In this document: piece after piece, positions 48,263 through 61,323 of the stretch | Layout: the number at the start of each line of letters is the position of its first letter | Numbering within the stretch: position 1 is the stretch's first letter | Source of the DNA: Aeromicrobium sp. Sec7.5 | GTDB taxonomy: Bacteria > Actinomycetota > Actinomycetes > Propionibacteriales > Nocardioidaceae | Length of the DNA: 64,000 nucleotides | NCBI RefSeq assembly: GCF_036867135.1 | Contig: NZ_JBAJIJ010000001.1 | Coordinates: 2,480,001 to 2,544,000 of the forward strand | Direction: 5' to 3' | Translations under genes and position numbers: made by a program | Notes under the pieces: model-generated | Databases searched by the model: none | What the model saw: the letters and a program-made list of their open reading frames with translations, nothing else | Told to the model about the DNA's origin: nothing

Positions 48263-49089
48263 CAGGACTCGCCTCCCTCGGGGGAAGCAGGAGCAGCGGC
48301 TACGGCGACCGGCTCGGCCGAGGCGGGAGCCTCGGTGGCGGGCTGGGCCGACGGGGCGCCCTCGCGGGCGGGACGCTCGGGGCGGCGTCCGCCGCCACGA
48401 CCGGCGCGACGAGCGCCCGGTGCAGCAGCGCGCTTGGCCGCCTCGGCCTCACGCTCGGCGCGGGTGCCCGCGACCTCGCCCTTGTAGATCCAGACCTTCA
48501 CGCCGATGCGACCGAAGGTGGTCTTGGCCTCGTAGAAGCCGTAGTCGACGTCGGCACGGAGCGTGTGCAGGGGCACGCGGCCCTCGCGGTAGAACTCCGA
48601 GCGGCTCATCTCGGCGCCGCCGAGACGACCCGAGCACTGGATCCGGATGCCCTTGGCACCCGAGCGCATCGTGGTCTGCATCGCCTTGCGCATCGCGCGA
48701 CGGAACTGCACACGACCGCTCAGCTGCTCGGCGACACCCTGGGCGACGAGCTGAGCGTCGAGCTCAGGCTGCTTGACCTCGAGGATGTTGAGCTGCACCT
48801 GCTTGCCGGTGAGCTTCTCGAGGTCACCGCGGATGCGGTCGGCCTCGGCGCCACGGCGGCCGATGACGATGCCCGGACGCGCGGTGTGGATGTCGACGCG
48901 GACGCGGTCACGCGTACGCTCGATCTCCACGCGGCTGATGCCGGCGCGGTCCATGCCCTTGGTCAGCATCTTGCGGATCTTGACGTCCTCGCCGACGTAG
49001 CTGCTGTACAGCTTGTCGGCGTACCAACGGCTCTTGTGATCGGTCGAGATGCCGAGTCGGAACCCGTGCGGGTTGATCTTCTGGCCCAT
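48262..49089 (-). CDS. rpsC: 30S ribosomal protein S3 with C-terminal extension
   Basis: 275 residues, ATG 49089. [14 protein letters not shown] opening, KH domain ([20 protein letters not shown]) and the S3 C-terminal domain ([20 protein letters not shown]). The last 60 residues are Ala/Arg/Gly/Pro-rich, beyond the usual length. Confidence 0.97.
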   Translation of the reverse strand: MGQKINPHGFRLGISTDHKSRWYADKLYSSYVGEDVKIRKMLTKGMDRAGISRVEIERTRDRVRVDIHTARPGIVIGRRGAEADRIRGDLEKLTGKQVQLNILEVKQPELDAQLVAQGVAEQLSGRVQFRRAMRKAMQTTMRSGAKGIRIQCSGRLGGAEMSRSEFYREGRVPLHTLRADVDYGFYEAKTTFGRIGVKVWIYKGEVAGTRAEREAEAAKRAAAPGARRAGRGGGRRPERPAREGAPSAQPATEAPASAEPVAVAAAPASPEGGES

Positions 49090-49505
49090 CAGCGAGTCCC
49101 TCCCTTCGTGGTGTCGACCGGCGTGACGACGACGGTCAGGTGGCTCGTGCGCTTGAGGATGCGGTTGGCCGCACCCTTGGCGCGGGGGCGCCAACGCTTC
49201 ATCGTGGGGCCCTCGTCGACCGTGACGACGCTGATGACCAGGTCGGCGGAGTCGAGTCCCTCAGTGGTCTCGGCGTTCGCGACCGCGGACTCGACCAGCT
49301 TCAGGAAGTTCTGGGCGACGGCCTGCGGGGCGAACTGCAGGGTGGCAATGGCGTCCTCGACACGCGCACCACGGATCAGGTCCGCGATACGGCGGGCCTT
49401 CTGCGCGGTGACACGGACGTACTGCGCAGTGGCGAACGCACCGGGCTGGTCGCCCAGCAGGCGCTCGCGACGCGCGCTGACGTTGACGCGGCTGGCGGCA
49501 CTCAT
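49089..49505 (-). CDS. rplV: 50S ribosomal protein L22
   Basis: 138 residues, ATG 49505. [17 protein letters not shown] and [20 protein letters not shown]; its beta hairpin lines the exit tunnel. Overlaps rpsS by 4 nt (ATGA). Confidence 0.97.
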   Translation of the reverse strand: MSAASRVNVSARRERLLGDQPGAFATAQYVRVTAQKARRIADLIRGARVEDAIATLQFAPQAVAQNFLKLVESAVANAETTEGLDSADLVISVVTVDEGPTMKRWRPRAKGAANRILKRTSHLTVVVTPVDTTKGGTR

Positions 49506-49783
49506 CGACGCTTCGCCTTTCGGTCGTCCTTCTCGTGGCCACGGAACGTGCGGGTGGGAGCGAACTCCCCCAGCTTGTGGCCGACCATCGAGTCGGTGAT
49601 GAACACGGGGACGTGCTTGCGGCCGTCGTGCACGGCGACCGTGTGTCCGATGAAGGACGGCAGGATCATCGAGCGACGCGACCAGGTCTTGATGACCGTG
49701 TGCGTACCGGCCTCGTTCTGAGCGTCCACCTTCTTCTCGAGGTGGCCGTCGACGAACGGGCCCTTCTTCAGGCTGCGGGGCAT
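49502..49783 (-). CDS. rpsS: 30S ribosomal protein S19
   Basis: 93 residues, ATG 49783. [39 protein letters not shown] and [16 protein letters not shown] are canonical. Confidence 0.97.
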   Translation of the reverse strand: MPRSLKKGPFVDGHLEKKVDAQNEAGTHTVIKTWSRRSMILPSFIGHTVAVHDGRKHVPVFITDSMVGHKLGEFAPTRTFRGHEKDDRKAKRR

Positions 49784-49796
49784 TGTTCAGGTCCTC

Positions 49797-50624
49797 TCAG
49801 CGGCCGGACTTGCGGCGGCGGACGATCATCTGGTCACTGGCCTTGCGCTTGCGCGTACGGCCCTCGGGCTTGCCCCACGGGCTGACCGGGTGACGGCCTC
49901 CGGAGGTCTTGCCCTCGCCACCACCGTGCGGGTGGTCGACCGGGTTCATGGCGACACCGCGGACGGTCGGGCGCTTGCCCTTCCAGCGGTTACGGCCGGC
50001 CTTGCCCCAGTTGATGTTGGACTGCTCGGCGTTGCCGACCTCGCCCAGCGTGGCGCGGCAACGGACGTCGACGTAGCGCATCTCGCCGGACGGCAGGCGC
50101 AGCTGTGCACGCGAGCCCTCCTTGGCGACGAGCTGGACGCGGACACCGGCGGAACGGCCCATCTTGGCGCCGCCGCCCGGACGGAGCTCCACCGAGTGGA
50201 GCACCGAACCGACGGGGATGTTGCGCAGCGGCAGGTTGTTGCCGGTCTTGATGTCGGCACCCACGCCGGACTCGACCGTCATGCCCTGGCGCAGACCCTC
50301 GGGCGCGATGATGTACCGCTTCTCGCCGTCGGCGTAGTGCAGCAGCGCGATGCGGGCGGTGCGGTTCGGGTCGTACTCGATGTGAGCGACCTTGGCCGGC
50401 ACGCCGTCCTTGTCGTAGCGCTTGAAGTCGATGATGCGGTAGGCACGCTTGTGTCCACCGCCCTGGTGACGAGTCGTGATCCGTCCCTGGTTGTTGCGGC
50501 CGCCCTTCTTGGGCAGCGGCTCGACCAGCGACTTCTCAGGAGTCGTGCGAGTGATCTCGGCGAAGTCGGCCACCGAGGAGCCACGACGGCCCGGGGTGGT
50601 CGGCTTGTACTTGCGGATTGCCAT
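49797..50624 (-). CDS. rplB: 50S ribosomal protein L2
   Basis: 275 residues, ATG 50624. [37 protein letters not shown] and the peptidyl-transferase loop [15 protein letters not shown]. Full length. Confidence 0.97.
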   Translation of the reverse strand: MAIRKYKPTTPGRRGSSVADFAEITRTTPEKSLVEPLPKKGGRNNQGRITTRHQGGGHKRAYRIIDFKRYDKDGVPAKVAHIEYDPNRTARIALLHYADGEKRYIIAPEGLRQGMTVESGVGADIKTGNNLPLRNIPVGSVLHSVELRPGGGAKMGRSAGVRVQLVAKEGSRAQLRLPSGEMRYVDVRCRATLGEVGNAEQSNINWGKAGRNRWKGKRPTVRGVAMNPVDHPHGGGEGKTSGGRHPVSPWGKPEGRTRKRKASDQMIVRRRKSGR

Positions 50625-50637
50625 GTCTGCTCAGTCC

Positions 50638-50940
50638 TCAGCTCGGGCTCGAGAAGATGTCGATGCTCTGACCGGCAGCGACGCTGACGATCGCCCGCTT
50701 GGTGTCCTTGCGCTTGCCGAGACCGCTCTTGGTCCGACGCGTCTTGCCTTTGCGGTTGAGCGTGTTCACCGCGGTGACCTTGACGTCGAAGATCTGCTCG
50801 ACGGCGATCTTGATCTCCGTCTTGTTCGCGTCAGGGTGCACCACGAAGGTGTACTTGTTGTCGTCGATGAGGTTGTACGTCTTCTCACTGACGACCGGGG
50901 ACAGCACGACGTCGCGCGGGTCCTTGGGCAGGGTGGTCAT
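50638..50940 (-). CDS. rplW: 50S ribosomal protein L23
   Basis: 100 residues from ATG 50940. An in-frame GTG at 50946 overlaps the rplD stop and is better spaced from the GAAGG site, so the protein may be two residues longer. [16 protein letters not shown] and [18 protein letters not shown] identify L23, the docking site for trigger factor and SRP. Confidence 0.96.
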   Translation of the reverse strand: MTTLPKDPRDVVLSPVVSEKTYNLIDDNKYTFVVHPDANKTEIKIAVEQIFDVKVTAVNTLNRKGKTRRTKSGLGKRKDTKRAIVSVAAGQSIDIFSSPS

Positions 50941-50942
50941 GG

Positions 50943-51875
50943 TCACTCACCAGCCTTCGTGAATCCCGCAGCCTGGGCGGACTCCTCGGAGTCGAACCAG
51001 ACCTCGGCGATCGTGGCGTCGTACCACTGGCCGTCGGGCGCGTGGTACTTCATGGAATCGGCGTTGCCCTTGATGTCGAAACCCTTGGGCGCGTTGCCGC
51101 TCTTGAGCGGCGCCTTCGAACCCGGGCCGTACGGCTGGGTCTTGGTGACGCCGTCGTCGGCCGGCTCGTCGGCCTTGGCCGCAGCGGCCTTGGCCGGCTT
51201 GGCCTTCGGCTTCGCCGGCGCCGGGGCGGCGGACGCCTCGACGGCGGCCGCGCTGAGCTTGATGGTGTCGACGCCCTCGGCCGAACGAGCTGCGACGAAG
51301 GCGTCGAACGCGGCCTTCGTGAACACCACGTCGTCGCTCTTGATGACGTCGTAGGTGTTGAGCTGGTCGAACGTCAGGAGCACGAGGCCCGTGAGGTTGC
51401 GCAGGCTCTTCGCCGTGACGTCGTCGCCGCGGTCGATGACGACCAGGACGCGGTGACGGGTCGTGACGGCCTGCACCGCGGCGATGGCGGCCTTGGTCGA
51501 CGGGGCATCGCCCGTGACGAAGGACTCCACGACGTGGAGGCGACCCGAGCGGGCCCGGTCCGAGAGGGCACCGCGCAGGGCGGCGGCCTTCATCTTCTTG
51601 GGCGTGCGCTGCTCGTAGTCACGCGGCGTCGGGCCGTGGACGATGCCACCACCGTTGTACTGGGGGGCACGGATCGAGCCCTGACGGGCGCGGCCGGTGC
51701 CCTTCTGGCGGTAGGGCTTCTTGCCACCGCCGGACACCTCGCCCCGCGACTTGGTGCTGTGCGTGCCCTGGCGCGCCGCGGCGAGCTGCGCCACGACCAC
51801 CTGGTGGATCAACGGCACGTTGACCTGGGTGTCGAAGATGTCGACCGGCAGGTCGACGTCGATCGTCTGTGCCAT
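50943..51875 (-). CDS. rplD: 50S ribosomal protein L4 fused to a C-terminal 'sunset' domain
   Basis: 310 residues from ATG 51875 (GGGGG seven nt upstream; ATG 51881 is too close). Residues 1-210 are canonical L4 ([28 protein letters not shown], read in two halves; RVLVVI near 160). Then an Ala/Lys/Pro linker (about 215-255) and a compact domain at about 263-308 ([20 protein letters not shown] and [16 protein letters not shown]), matching the small domain called 'sunset' in actinobacterial proteins. L4 is normally 200-215 residues. The domain's role on the ribosome is unknown. Confidence 0.95.
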   Translation of the reverse strand: MAQTIDVDLPVDIFDTQVNVPLIHQVVVAQLAAARQGTHSTKSRGEVSGGGKKPYRQKGTGRARQGSIRAPQYNGGGIVHGPTPRDYEQRTPKKMKAAALRGALSDRARSGRLHVVESFVTGDAPSTKAAIAAVQAVTTRHRVLVVIDRGDDVTAKSLRNLTGLVLLTFDQLNTYDVIKSDDVVFTKAAFDAFVAARSAEGVDTIKLSAAAVEASAAPAPAKPKAKPAKAAAAKADEPADDGVTKTQPYGPGSKAPLKSGNAPKGFDIKGNADSMKYHAPDGQWYDATIAEVWFDSEESAQAAGFTKAGE

Positions 51876-51877
51876 GG

Positions 51878-52534
51878 TCATGCCCCCTTGGCGGCGGAGC
51901 GGACGACGACGAGCTGGCCCTTGGGCCCGGGCACGGCACCCTTGATCAGGATGATGCCCTTCTCGACGTCGACCGCGTGGACGGTGAGGTTCTGGGTGGT
52001 CACGGTGTCGGTGCCCATGTGGCCCGCCATGCGCAGACCCTTGAAGACGCGACCCGGGGTGGCGCAGCCACCGATCGAGCCCGGCTTGCGGTGGTTGCGG
52101 TGGGCGCCGTGGGAGGCGCCGACACCGGAGAAGCCGTGACGCTTCATGACGCCGGCGAAGCCCTTGCCCTTGCTGGTTCCGGTGACGTCGATCTTGTCGC
52201 CGGCGGCGAAGATCTCGGGCGAGATCTCCTGGCCGAGCGTGTAGTCGGCGACGAGCTCGGTGCGGATCTCGACGACGTGACGGCGCGGCGTGACGCCGGC
52301 CTTCGCGAAGTGGCCCGACTGCGGCTTGTTGATCTTGCGGCCGTCGATCTCGCCGAACCCGAGCTGGACGGCGCTGTAGCCGTCGGTCTCACGGGTGCGG
52401 ATCTGGGTCACGACGTTGGTGCTGGCGGCGACGACCGTGACCGGGACGACCCGGTTGTCCTCGGTCCAGACCTGCGTCATCCCGAGCTTGCGGCCGAGGA
52501 TGCCGCGCGCGGTGGCGGTGGCAGAGTTGCTCAT
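51878..52534 (-). CDS. rplC: 50S ribosomal protein L3
   Basis: 218 residues, ATG 52534. [12 protein letters not shown] opening, [20 protein letters not shown] and [15 protein letters not shown]. 14 nt after rpsJ. Confidence 0.97.
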   Translation of the reverse strand: MSNSATATARGILGRKLGMTQVWTEDNRVVPVTVVAASTNVVTQIRTRETDGYSAVQLGFGEIDGRKINKPQSGHFAKAGVTPRRHVVEIRTELVADYTLGQEISPEIFAAGDKIDVTGTSKGKGFAGVMKRHGFSGVGASHGAHRNHRKPGSIGGCATPGRVFKGLRMAGHMGTDTVTTQNLTVHAVDVEKGIILIKGAVPGPKGQLVVVRSAAKGA

Positions 52535-52548
52535 GACTCGCAGTCCCC

Positions 52549-52857
52549 TCAGAGCTTGATCTCGATGTCGACACCCGCGGGGAGGTCGAGTCGCATGAGC
52601 GAGTCCACCGTCTTCGGGGTCGGGTCGAGAATGTCGATGAGCCGCTTGTGGGTGCGCATCTCGAAGTGCTCGCGGCTGTCCTTGTACTTGTGCGGCGAAC
52701 GGATCACGCAGAACACGTTCTTCTCCGTCGGGAGCGGGACCGGACCGGCCACCTTCGCGCCCGTGCTCGTCACCGTGTCCACGATCTTGCGTGCCGAGGA
52801 GTCAATGACCTCGTGGTCGTAGGCCTTGAGCCGGATACGGATCTTCTGTCCCGCCAT
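52549..52857 (-). CDS. rpsJ: 30S ribosomal protein S10
   Basis: 102 residues from ATG 52857. [29 protein letters not shown] and [20 protein letters not shown]. Also a transcription antitermination factor (NusE). First gene of the S10 cluster, with a 359-nt upstream gap. Confidence 0.97.
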   Translation of the reverse strand: MAGQKIRIRLKAYDHEVIDSSARKIVDTVTSTGAKVAGPVPLPTEKNVFCVIRSPHKYKDSREHFEMRTHKRLIDILDPTPKTVDSLMRLDLPAGVDIEIKL

Positions 52858-53216
52858 GCTCGCGTTGTCCTTTGCGTCGTCGTACGTTTCGCGATCCACT
52901 CCCCCTCGGAGTGGTTCGGCCACTCCGGTCCCACGTACCCCGAGGTCGGGCGTGTCGCTACTGCGCGCTGGCGCGGACATGCACAGATCTCAAGTTGGGT
53001 GGTTGGACTCGCTGTGCTGCAAGTGATCGTGAGACCACCGAGCTTTCGGCGAGTCGGTCGGACCTCAGGTTCGGTGCCTTCGTCAGTCCCGGCGTGAGTT
53101 CCGGGCGAGTGCACCCCAGCAGTCCGGCCGGAGCAACCGCACTAGTCTGACAGAGGTCGTTGCCGAAACACAAATCGGTGGGAACCACTGTCGGGCAGGA
53201 CCTGCGGCTGCTCGGT
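52858..53216. other. Gene-free region upstream of rpsJ (S10 leader/promoter)
   Basis: No gene is seen. A weak minus-strand promoter candidate is -35 TTGTGT (53173-53168), 18-nt spacer, -10 CAGACT (53149-53144), which would leave a leader of about 280 nt. Such a leader could hold a ribosomal-protein feedback site, but no convincing hairpin set was found by eye. Confidence 0.4.
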
Positions 53217-54140
53217 TCAGGCGTGCAGGTGGGGCTCGGAGTCGACGTGACCGCGGGGCTCGAGCTGCAGGGTCGAGTGCGCGACGTCGAAGTGCTCGGC
53301 CAAGCACGTGCGCAGTCCGTCGAGCACCTCGTGCGCCTGGCCCATCTGCTCGATCGAGTCCTCCACGACCACGTGGGCGCTCATGACCGGCATGCCCGAC
53401 GTGATGGTCCAGACGTGGAGGTCGTGCACGTCGGCCACCCCCGGGGTCCGGAGGATGTGCAAGCGCAGCTCCGCGAGGTCGACGTCCTGCGGCGACGACT
53501 CCATCAGGACGGCACCGACGTCGCGCAGGAGGCTCACGGCCCGGGGCAGGATCAGCACGGCGATCGCGAGCGAGGCGACCGCGTCGGCCCGGACCCAGCC
53601 GGTCAGCAGGATCACGACCGCCGAGACGATGACGGCGATCGACCCGAGGGCGTCGCCGAGCACCTCCAAGTACGCGCCCCGGACGTTGAGGCTCTCCTGC
53701 GCACCCGAGCGCAGGACCAGCAGACCGATGACGTTGACCACCAGACCCACCGCACCTGCGGCCAGCACCGGCCATGCCTCGAGGTCGACCGGGTCCTCGA
53801 GCCGGCCGACGGCGCTGAGCACGATCCATCCGCACAGCCCGATCAGCAGCAGGCCGTTGGCGCCCGCCGCCAGGATCTCGGTGCGGTGGTGCCCGAACGT
53901 GCGACGCGACCCGGGCGCCGCGCCGCGCTGGGCGACCGCGATGGCCGCCAGCGCCAGGACCAGCCCGATCGAGTCGCTGAGCATGTGGCCGGCGTCCGCC
54001 AGGAGCGCCAGGCTGCCGGTGAGCACCGCCACCACGGCCTGGACCACGAGCACCGACAGGGTGAGGGCCAGCACCAGGACGAGCTTGCGCCGGTGGCGCA
54101 CCCCCGACCCCGTGGGGGCGTGGCCGTGTCCGTGTCCCAT
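53217..54140 (-). CDS. Cation diffusion facilitator (CzcD/ZitB-like zinc exporter)
   Basis: 307 residues from ATG 54140 (MGHGHGH...); an upstream in-frame start at 54203 is possible. His-rich N-terminus, six membrane helices and a C-terminal cytoplasmic metal-sensing domain. Helix 2 has the metal pair of DAGHMLSD; helix 5 has Glu159 and Asp163 (YLEVLGDALGS) where ZitB-type proteins have His and Asp. Probably exports Zn2+ or a similar divalent ion. It separates tuf from rpsJ on the same strand. Confidence 0.9.
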   Translation of the reverse strand: MGHGHGHAPTGSGVRHRRKLVLVLALTLSVLVVQAVVAVLTGSLALLADAGHMLSDSIGLVLALAAIAVAQRGAAPGSRRTFGHHRTEILAAGANGLLLIGLCGWIVLSAVGRLEDPVDLEAWPVLAAGAVGLVVNVIGLLVLRSGAQESLNVRGAYLEVLGDALGSIAVIVSAVVILLTGWVRADAVASLAIAVLILPRAVSLLRDVGAVLMESSPQDVDLAELRLHILRTPGVADVHDLHVWTITSGMPVMSAHVVVEDSIEQMGQAHEVLDGLRTCLAEHFDVAHSTLQLEPRGHVDSEPHLHA

Positions 54141-54395
54141 GCCAGGGACGCTACGCACCCGGGGTGAGATCCGCGAGCACGTGTCCGCCAAAGGGACGCC
54201 CACGACAACCGTTCCCGAGGGTGGGGGTGCAGTGGACGGGACCGAGGGTGATGCATCGAGGCTGCCTCAGCGACCGACATGCATCGTCGTCGGTCCACCT
54301 GACCGTGGGCCGGGATGACCGCGCTTGGTCCGTGCCGCTTGTCGGGCACCAGACGCCGGCCCGGTCCGAGCAGACGCGCCCGATCCCCCGCCCAC
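54141..54395. other. Gene-free stretch between the CDF gene and the tuf terminator
   Basis: No supported gene. It contains short inverted pieces (GATGCATC-type, 54249-54287), a possible operator region for the exporter, but no recognised metal-regulator box. Confidence 0.4.
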
Positions 54396-54434
54396 GACGA
54401 AGCCCCCCGGACCCGAAGGTCCGAGGGGCTCGTC
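54396..54434 (-). terminator. Terminator after tuf
   Basis: GACGAAGCCCCCCGGACC (54396-54413), loop CGAA, then GGTCCGAGGGGCTCGTC (54418-54434). The stem has one imperfect region. It begins 25 nt past the tuf stop, reading on the minus strand. Confidence 0.8.
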
Positions 54435-54459
54435 TTCAGCTGAGCTGCGTCAGATCAGA

Positions 54460-55653
<1,194 letters not shown>

Positions 55654-55776
55654 TGGGGCTCCTTCTGGGTTGTGATGGTGCTGACTGTGAAAGCCGTCGG
55701 GCCCCGCGTGGGAAACCTCGGGCCAGCCTAGGGGATGGGTACTACCGAGTGGTGGTGGGGCCGAGGCCCCCGCGGA

Positions 55777-57888
<2,112 letters not shown>

Positions 57889-57964
57889 TACGTGAGCTCT
57901 CTCTTGATCGTGGAACAGAGGGTGGTGCGGGCGGGGCCGGTGCGGCCCCGCCCTGCAGCGTTGA

Positions 57965-58435
57965 TTACCAGCGGTAGTGCGCGAACGCGCGGTTGGCCTC
58001 GGCCATCTTGTGCGTGTCCTCGCGCTTCTTGACGGCTCCGCCGAGGCCGTTGCTGGCGTCGAGGATCTCGTTCTGGAGGCGCTCGGCCATGGTCTTCTCA
58101 CGACGCTCGCCGGCGTACTTGACGAGCCAACGCATCGCGAGGGTCGTCTGACGGGCCGGGCGGACCTCGATCGGGACCTGGTAGGTCGCGCCGCCGACGC
58201 GGCGGCTCTTGACCTCGAGGCTCGGGCGGACGTTGTCGAGCGCACGCTTGAGCGTGATGACCGGATCGGTGGCGTTCTTCTCGCGGGCGCCCTCGAGCGC
58301 GGAGTAGACGATGCGCTGAGCGGTCTGCTTCTTGCCGTCGACGAGGATCTTGTTGATCAGCTGCGTGACGATCTGGCTGCTGTAGACCGGATCGGTCTCG
58401 GGGATGCGCTTGGTGGCGGGACCCTTACGAGGCAT
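57965..58435 (-). CDS. rpsG: 30S ribosomal protein S7
   Basis: 156 residues, ATG 58435 overlapping the rpsL TAA by one base. [35 protein letters not shown] and FAHYRW at the end. Confidence 0.97.
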   Translation of the reverse strand: MPRKGPATKRIPETDPVYSSQIVTQLINKILVDGKKQTAQRIVYSALEGAREKNATDPVITLKRALDNVRPSLEVKSRRVGGATYQVPIEVRPARQTTLAMRWLVKYAGERREKTMAERLQNEILDASNGLGGAVKKREDTHKMAEANRAFAHYRW

Positions 58436-58809
58436 TAGCTCTTCTCCTTCTTGGCACCGTAGCGGCTGCGGGCCTGCTTGCGGCCCTTGACGCCCTGGGT
58501 GTCGAGCGAGCCACGGACGATCTTGTAGCGGACGCCGGGAAGGTCCTTCACACGACCACCACGGACGAGCACGATCGAGTGCTCCTGGAGGTTGTGGCCC
58601 TCACCGGGGATGTACGCGGTGACCTCGGTACCCGAGGAGAGCTTGACGCGCGCGACCTTGCGGAGCGCGGAGTTCGGCTTCTTCGGCGTGGTCGTGTACA
58701 CGCGGGTGCACACCCCACGACGCTGCGGCGACCCCTTGAGGGCCGGCGTGCTGGTCTTGACCACCTTGGACTGGCGGCCCTTGCGGACCAGCTGATTGAT
58801 CGTGGGCAC
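58435..58809 (-). CDS. rpsL: 30S ribosomal protein S12
   Basis: 124 residues from GTG 58809 with AAGGA in front. [17 protein letters not shown] and [14 protein letters not shown] carry the two lysines whose change gives streptomycin resistance; both are wild type. First gene of the str cluster. Confidence 0.98.
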   Translation of the reverse strand: MPTINQLVRKGRQSKVVKTSTPALKGSPQRRGVCTRVYTTTPKKPNSALRKVARVKLSSGTEVTAYIPGEGHNLQEHSIVLVRGGRVKDLPGVRYKIVRGSLDTQGVKGRKQARSRYGAKKEKS

Positions 58810-58945
58810 TACGCGACATCCTTCTTCTCGACTGAGCGTCTCGACTCTTGATGCACTCGCCATCGGTCCCGGCGGATACGAAGATCCGGGCGTTCGGGAC
58901 GACAGGATGTGTGCATCGGTCTGGTTGATCCAGACACGGCTTCCA

Positions 58946-58974
58946 AGACTACCCGGCGCGACAGGGCGGGTCAA
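58946..58974 (-). promoter_or_regulatory. Sigma-70-type promoter for rpsL (str operon)
   Basis: Minus strand -35 TTGACC (58974-58969), 17-nt spacer, -10 TAGTCT (58951-58946). Leader about 130 nt. Shares TTTTGACCC and TAGTCTTGG with the rplM promoter. Confidence 0.7.
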
Positions 58975-59018
58975 AACGCCGACGGCGGCCGTCGACCGGC
59001 GCGCCGGGCCGTCCCTGA

Positions 59019-60332
59019 TCAAGGCAGCGTCACGTCCGCGGGCCGCGCGCTCCGACCGCCCTCCAAGGCCGTCATGACGTGGTAGACCGTGATGGCCGCG
59101 ACCGTGCCGAGCGCGATCCCGTTGAACGTCAGCTGCCCGGCGCTGAACGTGAAGTCGGCGATGCCGACGACCAGTGCGGTGGCAGCCGTGAACTGGTTGG
59201 CCGGCCGCGAGAAGTCCACCTGGTTGTCGATCCAGATCTTGATGCCGATCACGCCGATCAGGCCGTAGAGGGCGGTGGTCACTCCACCCAGGACCCCCGG
59301 CGGGATCGTGTTGACCACGGCGCCGACCTTGGGCAGGAAGCCGAGCGCGATCGCGAAGGCACCGGCCACCCAGTAGGCCGCGGTCGAGTAGACCTTCGTC
59401 GCGGCCATGACGCCGATGTTCTCGCCGTAGGTGGTGGTGCCGGAACCGCCGCCGAGGCCGGCGACCGTGGTCGCGAGGCCGTCGGCCAGCAGCGCCCGGC
59501 CCGTGCGCTCGTTGAGGGCGGGGTCGGTCAGGTGGGCGACGCTGCGGACGTGGCCCACGTTCTCGGCCACCAGCACGAGCACGACGGGGATGAAGGCGGG
59601 CAGCACCGACCAGGCCACGTCGGGGGTCGAGAAGTCCGGCAGGCCGATCCAGGCCGCGCTCTCGACCGGCCCGAAGTCGACCTGGTCGGCGAGGACCGCG
59701 GCGACGTAGCCGATCACGACGCCGAAGAAGATCGACAGCCGCGCGACCAGGCCGCGGAAGACGACGGTCCAGAGGATCACCGCCGCCAGGGTGATGAGCG
59801 CGACCCACGGCGCCTGCTCGAAGTTCGACCTCGCGACGGGCGCCAGGTTGAGGCCGATGAGCGCCACGATCGCACCGGCCACGACGGGCGGCATGAGCCA
59901 GTCGATCCAGCCGGTGCCCGTGACGGTGACGAGCGCACCGACCAGGGCCAGCAGGACGCCGACCGCCACGATGCCGAACAGGGCACCCCCCGGGCCGGCC
60001 TCCGAGGCGGTCGCGGCCGTGATGGGGGCGATGAAGGCGAAGGAGGACCCGAGGTAGCTCGGCAGACGGTTGCCCGTGATGACGAGGAAGAGGATCGTGC
60101 CGACGCCCGAGAAGAACAGCGTCGTCGTGGCCGGGAAGCCGGTGAGGATCGGCACGAGGAACGTGGCGCCGAACATCGCCACGACGTGCTGGAGGCCCAG
60201 CCCGATCGTGGCCGGCCAGGCGAGCCGCTCGTCGGGGCGCACGATGTCGCCCTCGGCGATCGCGCGACCGTCGTCTCCGTGCAGCTTCCAGGTCAGGGCC
60301 GGCTTCCAGGACGGGGTCGTCTTCGAGGACAT
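59019..60332 (-). CDS. NCS2-family nucleobase permease (uracil/xanthine type)
   Basis: 437 residues, ATG 60332. About 14 membrane helices. UraA/NCS2 features: [16 protein letters not shown] near helix 1, substrate-loop Glu in AENVGH and the NAT-type motif region [14 protein letters not shown]. Length and GTTTYGEN favour uracil over purines. Proton-coupled uptake is likely. No pyrimidine salvage gene is adjacent. Confidence 0.9.
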   Translation of the reverse strand: MSSKTTPSWKPALTWKLHGDDGRAIAEGDIVRPDERLAWPATIGLGLQHVVAMFGATFLVPILTGFPATTTLFFSGVGTILFLVITGNRLPSYLGSSFAFIAPITAATASEAGPGGALFGIVAVGVLLALVGALVTVTGTGWIDWLMPPVVAGAIVALIGLNLAPVARSNFEQAPWVALITLAAVILWTVVFRGLVARLSIFFGVVIGYVAAVLADQVDFGPVESAAWIGLPDFSTPDVAWSVLPAFIPVVLVLVAENVGHVRSVAHLTDPALNERTGRALLADGLATTVAGLGGGSGTTTYGENIGVMAATKVYSTAAYWVAGAFAIALGFLPKVGAVVNTIPPGVLGGVTTALYGLIGVIGIKIWIDNQVDFSRPANQFTAATALVVGIADFTFSAGQLTFNGIALGTVAAITVYHVMTALEGGRSARPADVTLP

Positions 60333-60393
60333 GGGCCCATGATGGCGAAGCCCGGGTCCGCACGGCTCGTCCGACGCGCCGGTGGGAGCAGGG

Positions 60394-61125
60394 TCACGGG
60401 ACCAGGGGTCCGCGCAGCAGGTCGCGGCCCGCGCCGGACGTCGTCAGTCGCTCGCGCTCGAGGCGTCCCCAGAGACCGAGGTAGAGGTCGGCCGCCGTGG
60501 CCCGGATCTCGCCGTCGGCGTCGGCACCCTCCCCGGCGTACAGCAGGATCGGCGTGCGCATGGCGTCGGGAGACTCCCCCACGACCCAGGAGCGTCCCGT
60601 GTCGGTGGCGACGACACGCACGCGCCCCTCCAGGTGGGGTCGCTGCCCCCGCGCCGTCATCCGCGGGAGCATGACGCCCAGCAGCTCGTCCACGCCGTCG
60701 GCGGCGAGCTCGGCGGAGATCGGCGTCCCGTCGGCGCCCAGCCCCAGCGCCAGCCCGGCGTCGATGACGTGGATCGTCGTCTCGTGCATCTGCCGCCGCG
60801 GCCAGTACGCGGCGGTCTCGTGCACCCGGGCCGAGTTGGGCGTCGGCTCGTCGGCCGGAACGGCTCGGACGACCTCGAGGAGAGCGGCCGCCGTCCGGGC
60901 GTACCAGTCCGCCCGCGGCTCGGTGACCCGGACACCCCGCGGCTCGTCGATCCGTTGCCCCGACAGCAGGATCGACGCCGCCCAGCGGTGCACCGTGCCG
61001 AGGTGTCCCGTGAGGTCGTCGATGGTCCAGCCGGGACAGCTCGGCACGGGCTCGTCGCCGAATGCGGCGTCCGCCACCTCGGCATAGCGCTGCATCGCCG
61101 TCGCGAGCTCGAGGACGTGGTCCAT
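60394..61125 (-). CDS. Mycothiol-dependent maleylpyruvate isomerase-like (DinB-fold) protein
   Basis: 243 residues from ATG 61125 with AGGAG seven nt upstream. N-terminal four-helix DinB-like domain with the metal triad pattern (GHLGTVH and, later, RRQMHETTIH), then a C-terminal small domain. Family TIGR03083/03086 is large in actinobacteria and uses mycothiol or an unknown thiol; the specific reaction is not known. Starts after the permease but in the same direction, so it may be upstream of it in one transcript. Confidence 0.82.
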   Translation of the reverse strand: MDHVLELATAMQRYAEVADAAFGDEPVPSCPGWTIDDLTGHLGTVHRWAASILLSGQRIDEPRGVRVTEPRADWYARTAAALLEVVRAVPADEPTPNSARVHETAAYWPRRQMHETTIHVIDAGLALGLGADGTPISAELAADGVDELLGVMLPRMTARGQRPHLEGRVRVVATDTGRSWVVGESPDAMRTPILLYAGEGADADGEIRATAADLYLGLWGRLERERLTTSGAGRDLLRGPLVP

Positions 61126-61323
61126 CGGGACTCCTGGTGAGGGGAAGTGGGACGTCCGTAGTCTCGCGCCAACCCGCCCCCGGCGCTGCCGGATCGCCAG
61201 GATCTCCCCCAGACCGGCTCCGCAGCGGTGCGGGGGCCGGGTCGGCACCACGGGTCGAGGTGGGTGGCTGCCGCTAGGGTTGCCCCGGATCTGATGACGA
61301 TCGTTGGTCTGGAGGTGGAGGGC

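Noticed and set aside
52858..53216. Possible tRNA or small RNA gene upstream of rpsJ
   Set aside because: No cloverleaf, T-loop GGTTCGA-type box or stable hairpin set was found.
53083..53835. Minus-strand frame overlapping the CDF gene in another phase
   Set aside because: Arg/Gly-rich shadow; the CDF frame shows six helices and metal motifs.
58435..58809. Streptomycin-resistance changes in S12
   Set aside because: The PKKPNS and downstream GVRYK lysine positions are wild type.
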